Assembly (NCBI GenBank): GCA_015143295.1
Contig: CM026551.1
Span: 14,681,827 to 14,745,826 of the forward strand
Length of the DNA: 64,000 nt
Direction: 5' to 3'
From: Tetracentron sinense
Taxonomy: Eukaryota > Streptophyta > Magnoliopsida > Trochodendrales > Trochodendraceae
The stretch's first letter is position 1, and each line of letters opens with the position of its first letter. The notes beneath the pieces are model-generated. The model was not told where the DNA came from. It ran no database searches and was given only the letters and a program-made list of their open reading frames with translations. The position numbers and the translations under genes were made by a program. Of this stretch, positions 57,301 to 64,000 are shown one piece after another.

Positions 57301-58928
57301 TCACTAGGAGGAAAATGAGTATTTGCTTCCATTTTAATTGCATCCTTCTTGGCTACATGACTGCCATGAACCAACCATGTTGCTGATTCGCTTCGGCAGG
57401 GAAACAACCGGGAATAGTCTGTTTTCTGGGTTTGAGGCCACAATTCGACTTTTGGGTTCCTGTAATTTTGGCTCGAGGATCTTCGATGACCACCCTTGCC
57501 ACTCTGTCTAAGTCAAAAATTGCTGAAATATGAGAAATTTGAAGTGTAGCATTTATTTTAATAAAAATTGGGAATTTTGAGATGGGAGAGATAACCCACA
57601 TGAACAGAGATGCATACCTTGAAGTTGTCTTCATCAGTACATGTCTTTTCTTCTTCCTCCGAACCCCACGAATCATTTAAAGCTCCATCTCCACTACCAC
57701 AGTCCATAGATCGCCTCTCAAGGGAGGGGCCAAAAACAGCACGATATCTTTGGAGATTAAGATGATCATGAAGCACCATAAATAAATTAAAAAAATAAAA
57801 ATAAATAAATTATCTTCTTATAAACCAGAATGCGAAATTGAACAAAAGATAAAAATAATTGAAAAATGTTGATTCCACTTACAAGGTTTTACTGATGGAA
57901 GAATGGGAACTAAATGACTCGGATGATCTTTTTCCCGGAGATCCATAACTGGGTCTTGACGGTAAAGGCACCGAAGGAACAGGAGGGGCTTTAACCCCAA
58001 CTTTAAGCCACTCCTTGTAGTAATGAGCAAACTGAATGGTACCCACATCAATTTGGTCATTGTAGACCTTGCTCAAAGCCTTCATCCTTTTCTCTTTCTC
58101 ACCATACTCCGAATTCGAGGCAAATTCGACTTCCTTACTGTACCATACTTTAAGATGGAGAAGGTGGGGAAGAAAGAAATGCTCCCAAAGGTCAGGGAGT
58201 AAGTGGTTCCGTGCGAGAAATGGCGAGTCGCAGAACACCTGAAGGAGATGCCTGGCCGATATCCGGTCATTCTTCTCGAGCTTGTACACAATTGAGAGGT
58301 AGAGCTGAGCACAGGCTGAGAGATGGGAATTGGGTGTCCCACAGGTAAAACCATTCTTTGTATTTTGAGAATTCAATGAGGCAACAATACTTAGAAGCCT
58401 TATTGAATTCCTCAATGACTTCATCTTCATTTCTTTTCTTGTCCCCTGATTCTCGGCCAATCTCTCGATACTCTCAATACCCAATTCCATATTCTCAAAT
58501 ATCCCATTATCAGAATCCGTCTTTCGCCTTGCCAAGCAGGAATAGCACTTTTCGCGAACCAATTCTCTAAAACTCTCATCCTTTATATATCGCCCGACAT
58601 AGCCGCTGAGTATAGATATCACCGCCCGAATGGCGACTTCATCAATTGCAGGCTCATCTCTCCGGGGAGCCTCCGACGTGGAATTTGATCTCTCTGACTT
58701 GGAAGCCACCCTTTTTGAAGATAAAGCCATAGACCCATTTCGTACTGGGGTCTTCTCGGACTTCTGCTTATAGAAATCGAAGCTTTTTCGATCTCGGCAG
58801 ATGTAAATAGGCAAGGCTATCGACTCATCGGGTGTTCTATGATCTTTCGACTTCACGGGTTTTCGATTCTTTGGATATTTCCCACGTTCAAATCCTTCTT
58901 CGGCAAGAAGTTGCTGTAAAGATGCCAT
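54387..58928 (-). CDS. LIN/CERBERUS-like ARM-repeat protein without U-box or WD40
   Basis: Seven exons on the minus strand: 58928-57883, 57747-57618, 57503-56533, 56056-55912, 55798-55553, 55134-54825, 54538-54387; exactly 3000 bp, 999 aa, all GT-AG with frame kept. It starts MASLQQLLAEEGFERGK. Residues about 95-270 (ISILSGYVGRYIKDESFREL, then GTPNSHLSACAQLYLSIVYK and LPDLWEHFFLPHLLHLKVWY) match the N-terminal region of legume LIN/CERBERUS E3 ligases. A Ser/Pro-rich linker (about 330-450) follows, then helical ARM-type repeats to the end (IVPS stop). LIN/CERBERUS also have a U-box and C-terminal WD40 repeats; neither is visible here, so ligase activity is not supported. The biochemical role is unknown; scaffold or adaptor is an inference. 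Confidence 0.88.
56110..56519. mobile_element. MITE in intron 3 of the LIN-like gene
   Basis: Ends GTGCTGTTTGGATAGACTTCT and AGAAGTCTATCCAAACAAGGG are inverse; inner words (GAGTTACTTC / GAAGTAACTC, AACCAAACAC) also recur inversely. It fills most of the 476-bp intron (56057-56532). Confidence 0.8.
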
Positions 58929-59200
58929 TTTTGCTGGATTGAATCTGGTTTTGGAGCAAACAAGAGAAGGCCAAAAGCTTCACAGACATTCTCTCAATCC
59001 AAAAGAAAACAAAATACGTCTTAAAGAAGAAGAGAAAGAGCCGAGGAAAGATAGGGAAATGAGGACAAGAAGGGTGAGTGATTCTCCTATGCTTTTTAAC
59101 CGTTACTACAGTTTTTCATTTTTTTATTTTCGAACAAAATTTGGACCGGCCGGTTCATAGTAACCGTTAGGCGGTAAAACTACCACTGCTAATAACAGTT
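58929..59200 (-). promoter_or_regulatory. Upstream region of the LIN-like gene
   Basis: Purine-rich on the + strand (CT-rich as 5' UTR on the minus strand, 59010-59070), with a minus-strand GGTTAAAAAGCATAGG (about 59087-59102) as the nearest TATA-like word. Placement is tentative. Confidence 0.35.
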
Positions 59201-62055
59201 CACTCGAACCGGTCCTCTTTAGGACCGGGTTTGTGTGTTACTCTAGATTCGCAGAAAAGTCAATTTAAGGATTAAAATTCAAGAACATGTGATTTGCTTA
59301 CCTGACTGGGACCCACTTATTAGCCAAACAAGACCTCAAGAATTCTTTCCCAGGGAAAAAAAAAAAGTGACGGAAAATATCAGGTAGAGGAAGCCGGACG
59401 GAACAAACAATCTGTGGCGTCCATTGGATGGAACTGGCGGATCCGCTTTTCTAACCCGTGGGTCCCAGATGATCCTCCCATTAGAATCGTGCGTTAACTG
59501 ACTTAAACCCCATAAAAATTGATCATTGATCGGGTACACCGTATTATAATACTTCAAGCTTGACTAGTGTGTGAAACATGACATATGCAAAGTGTAATGC
59601 TAATGGAAGCTGTCCGTATGATGGGGTCCATCAGCTTTTGAAAAAATGAGTTCAAACAAGGGTTAGGGATATTTTCAAGGTTGATGGGGCCCAGCAAAAC
59701 CCTAATCCTTGGGATACGATGTTTTCACGTGCATGATTTTCCTTTTATTTTATACAAAAATGTTTTTCCGCATCCATTAATCACTTGAATGTATTAGCAA
59801 ATATTTGAGAATCAAGTTGATCAAGTGGATGAAATTTGTCGATGACCAGAACTTCAGATATATGCGTTGGATATGTAATTGACGAGACTTCAGATACATT
59901 GATCAAGCCTTCGTTACATGTCAGATATTTAATTGAATTCGAATAGTTGGATATGTATTCAGATACAAATCTGAATGTCTATACCACTGTCTGCTTCAAA
60001 CTCACTTCCTTTACACTTCTAATCATAAGAGAATCAAGTTGTCAAAATTTGAGAATTTTGCTTAATCACCAAAACCCTAATAAATTGATTATTATGGGCA
60101 TATTAAAAGATGTTAAGTATTCCCTCTTATACTGAGTAGTGCAAGCTTCTAGAAGTTCAGAGAGAATTCAAACTATCCTAGAAATAGTATTATCATATCC
60201 CTTGCATATGGGAGGGAGGCTTGGATATTCTTCAAAAAATATTTTTTTAAAAAAAGGGATTCTCATTTTTGTTTGATTATCTTATTCTATTATTAAAGTT
60301 GTGTTTTTTAAGTGGCCATATCTCCAGGGATTTAACCCAATATTTCAACAAGAAATGGGATTGATCAAGTGGATGAAATTTGTTGACGACGACACTGATC
60401 AACGGATGTGTGGTCATCAAACATAGGAAATGGATCAAGCACTCATTTCAATTGTATAGTTGTCATGCACTATATCTCACCCATCTAAAACTTATTTTTG
60501 AGAAAATGAAGAGGTAATTGCATTAAGACAATATAGTGGGTTTGGTTGCGAAGATAAAAACAAACGAAAGTATGAGGACAAGAGGAGAGATCGACTTGGC
60601 ATTGGATAATATTCATGAAGCTCTTAACGTTTTATATATAGTTTTATTCTCTCTTTTTTTTTCTCCTCCTCTCATTTCTCGATGCGCTCTCTCTCGTCTT
60701 ATTCTCTGACGGTTGCTCTCCTTTTTACCCGGTTCAACCCGGTCTGGAATCACAGTTTCCGGCCTAGTTTTGGAGAATATATTTCTATTATAAAATTAGC
60801 CCCCATATAATAATGAAAAAGACATTGCAGTTATATCTTTTTTTTTTATCAAATAGAGCCAAATCCTTGACGGGCATCTACTTTGTCACAATTCTCCTCG
60901 ACACTAATGCTACCAAAAAAAAAAAAACATTCAATTACCGACTTTGTAACTTTTTTTTTTCTGGTTGTAAATAGCCACCCCAAACATAACGCGGCTAATA
61001 ATAATAAATTTTTTTTTCCCTTTCATAGGCAATGGTAAGTTGGTTAGTTAGCCAATAGTATAGGCGAGTGGATCGCACGCTTCCACAGTACCCTAAGACA
61101 ATTTTCAAATTTATTTTATAGTTTTTTCCTTCTAGAAATCAATCCTAGGATTTTTATTTTTTATTTTTTTGGTTGAAATCCTAGGATTCACAATGAGTGA
61201 GCAGTAACAATGAGTGTTATCCATGTTTTATCTGTTTTGATGTTTTGTAGTTTTCTTCATCCAAAACCTTGGTTCTAAAGATTAAGAAGAGGAGCTCCAC
61301 TTCAAAGCATTTGAGGGAGCTCAATTTTTTCAGTATAAACCCATGGCAGTTTTGTAATTGTCAAGGAGATCTTTGCGTGCATATATAGGTGTTGCTAATC
61401 TTTACTATGTTAGTGAACTTAGTAATCATCGTGTTGCTATTTGCATTGTATTATCCGATTGAAATGAGAAGGGTTGATTTTAAGTTGGCATTAGTGAAAA
61501 TGTATATGTAATTTTATTTTTCTCTTCTTAGTTTCTTTTAGGCACTAGCCCTAGTTGAGTCCCAAGAAAACAAATATTTCTCAGTGGTAGGCATTTCCTT
61601 CACTACTACTCATGGTTTGGTGAAATCCTAGTTTCGTTCCTACCCCGAAATCCAAATGTTTGTTAGTTCAGAATTGTAGATTTCGGCCGAGATATTGGAA
61701 ATATCATATGAAACTTTGGAATTTTGAAATTTAATAAATATGATTTTAAATAGTTTTTTTTATTAAAATTTTGAAATATTTCAATTTTTTTTTCGACATT
61801 TCGCAAAAATTTGGAAATTTCGATATTTTTTGTTATAAAAATAAAATAATAATATTTATATAAATATATTAAATTTTAATAAAATATCATTTCTCAACAT
61901 TTTGGATCGATATTATACAAAATTTCGGTAAATATTGGAAATATATATAAAATAAATAAAATTTCAAGATTTTGTTGAGAGAACCGAAATTTTTGAAATT
62001 TCTGTTCGGGTCGAGGGACCGAAATTGTCGAGGTAATCCGGATTTCAAACCATAC
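59201..62055. other. Intergenic DNA, no supported gene
   Basis: A short direct duplication GATCAAGTGGATGAAATTTGT occurs at 59819 and 60363. 61670-62050 is a degenerate ATTTCGG/AAATTTCGA repeat with an AT-rich core, MITE-like debris. No ORF of interest. Confidence 0.5.
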
Positions 62056-62061
62056 AACTAA

Positions 62062-62966
62062 GGGGCCGTTTGGATATACTTTCGTTTTTCTGTTTTTATT
62101 TTTTGTTTTTAAAAATTAGAAACGACTTTTTGTTTTCAAATTTTTTTAAGTACGAAACATGTTTGGTATTATTATCTGTTACTTATTTTTAAAAAAGAAA
62201 AACAAAAAACGTGTTTGATAAATATGATTAAATAATTTCAATTCATAGTGGTGGTAGTGGTGAGTGGTGGCGGTGGGTGTAATGTGGTGGTGATGGTGGC
62301 GGTGGTGGTGGTAGTGATGGGGTGGATGGTGGTAGTGGTTGTATTGTGGTGGTGGGTAAGGAGTAGTGGTCGTGGTGGGTGGTGGGTGGTGGTGATGGTG
62401 TTGTGGTGGTGGTGGTGGATGCTGGTAGTGGATGGTGATGGTGGTGGTGGTGGGTGGTGGGTGGTGGTAATGGTGGTGGTGGTGTGGTGGTGGTGGTTGT
62501 ATTGTGGTGGCGGGTGGTGGTGGCGGTGGGTGGTGAATAGTGGTGGTGGTGGTGGTGGTGGATGGTGGAAGTATTATGGTGGTGGTGGTGGGCGGCAGTG
62601 GCAGCGGTGGTAGCGGTAGAGGTGGAGGTGGAGGTGGGAGGTGGGTGGTGGGTGGTGGTGATGGTGGTGCGGTGGTTGTTGTGGTTGGTGTGTTGATAGT
62701 ACGTCCGTGTTTTCCATTTTTGTTTTTTGTATTCAATAACAGAGGTAGTAGAAAATTTTTGTTACCTGATTTTCAAAAATTTTATTACTAATTTTTAAAA
62801 ACAAAAAATAGAAACATATTTACCAAATATGTTTTGTATATGGAGATCTATCACTTTTAAAAACAAAAATAAAGGAGTCTCCATAATGGTGGTAGTATTA
62901 TGGAGATCTACCACTTTTAAAAATCTAATTTTTAAAAACAAAAAAAGAAAGTGCAAACAAATTACT
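62062..62966. mobile_element. TIR element with (GGT)n core, copy C (inverse of copies A and B)
   Basis: Begins GGGGCCGTTTGGATATACTTTCGTTTTTCTG, matching the right end of copy B inverted; the right end (AAACAAAAAAAGAAAGTGC) is degenerate. The core 62248-62700 is GGT/GTG. A short segment GGAGATCTATCACTTTTAAAAA is duplicated within its right arm, with a related copy just outside at 63039. Confidence 0.7.
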
Positions 62967-62969
62967 AAC

Positions 62970-64000
62970 CGACTAACAAAAATAAAAACAATACATCTTG
63001 CACCTTAATGATATTTTTTTTGCCCCTATTTCGTAGATGGAGATCTACCACTTTCATCATTCTGACACGGAATCTTATATGATTAAGTAGACAAAAGGAG
63101 TCTCTTTGTTTGCTTCCTTGAAGCTCAGAAGTACAAGTACCCGTGACCTGGAAGCTTAAATATCCGAATTGGGAAAATAAAAAGAGACGTGCTAGATAAT
63201 ACGGGTTATTAGTATTTACGGGAAATTGAAGTGGAAGAGGAATGATCATGTGTTACTACAATATAACGTATTCTGTTCAATGATTGAAATTGGATGGTTA
63301 CAAATCATGTGATCAGTAGAGTCCAGCATAGCTGGTTTAAGTGGGACCCATCTGAAATCATTGTTTGCTTATACTTGTACATGTATCATATAACGTATGA
63401 GCAAAGTCTCCTCCTCGCTCTCACATAACTGACCCTTCAACTCCCAATTAACTCGAATTAGTGTTTTTTTATCCTTCAAGTTATTTAAAAAAAAACAAAA
63501 AAACCAAGGGTAGATAAGTTAACTCAAAGGGTGAATGAATCTTAACTACAATTAAATAGGGTTAAAAAAGGGAAACATGACAAGAAAATGAAAGCCGAGA
63601 CTCCCCTCCTTGCGTCACGGACTGAGGAGGTGATTATTTTTTATAACTTATACGGGTTTTGGATATCAGCTGCTAGAATTATCCATACTATGCAAATAAC
63701 ATATTTGCCGATTAACTCTTCATTTTTCAATCGTGTAAGTTATACGAAGAACCTCAATCCTTAATTATGTTTGACTTGTTCTTATTATTATATTTTTAAG
63801 TTTTCGTAAAATTGTTATCATGTCCTTAATATATTCTATGGACTTAAATACCTTGTATTACATTATCAAATAAAACTAAGTGTGAGACTTATGTGCCCTT
63901 TAAGACTTGTTTATAAATTTAATTGCTCAAAATTCACAAAATATTTAAAATTAAAAGTATTGTGGTGGAGAAAATGAGTGTGCCAGTTAAAAATTCTCAA
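62970..64000. other. Intergenic DNA at the window end
   Basis: 63480-63580 contains one more degenerate AATCTTAACTACAATTAAAT-type repeat. No gene seen. Confidence 0.5.

Overview
This is a plant nuclear window: split genes with GT-AG introns, dense MITEs, Ty1/copia, LINE, SINE and Helitron-type repeats, and AT-rich intergenic DNA. An AGO2-like gene with a miR403-type site in its 3' UTR points to a eudicot (miR403 is known as a eudicot miRNA guarding AGO2). I cannot name the species.

Four intact protein genes can be modelled by joining reading frames at GT-AG junctions with frame kept. (1) An AGO2/AGO3-clade Argonaute, + strand, 10047-14896, 3 exons, 954 aa. (2) Its tandem paralog, + strand, 23211-29477, 3 exons, 1123 aa, whose N-terminus is enlarged by seven 23-residue repeats. 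(3) A SEC22-type R-SNARE, + strand, 37771-48895, 5 exons, 217 aa, with an 8.4-kb third intron that swallowed a Ty1/copia element. (4) A LIN/CERBERUS-like ARM-repeat protein, - strand, 58928-54387, 7 exons, 999 aa, with no visible U-box or WD40 part. A broken fragment of a mitochondrial phosphate carrier gene lies at 32157-33010 (-).

Layout: 1-6985 is a Russian-doll repeat block: a TIR element with a (CAC)n core was split by a LINE fragment and by a 4.7-kb copia element with LTRs, PBS, PPT and target duplication. 6987-15440 and 18845-29970 are two arms of one segmental tandem duplication, each carrying an AGO2-like gene with promoter and 3' UTR. Between them (15500-17340) are nested Mutator-like MITEs. 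29970-37700 holds MITEs, the carrier fragment and a probable solo LTR. 37771-48895 is SEC22. 49270-53140 is a repeat field with two abutting Helitron-like elements. 54387-58928 is the LIN-like gene. 59000-64000 is mostly intergenic, with a third (GGT)n-core TIR element.

The most interesting biology is in the Argonaute pair. Copy 2 keeps a 20/21 match to the expected miR403 target, while copy 1 has eroded to 15/21. Copy 2 has an N-terminal higher-order repeat that brings in Trp-Gly dipeptides, which copy 1 lacks. A roughly 275-bp stretch of the catalytic PIWI exon is almost identical between the copies although the flanking exon sequence has clearly diverged, as expected from gene conversion. 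The large second intron of each copy took different transposons, including a 724-bp inverted-repeat MITE in copy 1.
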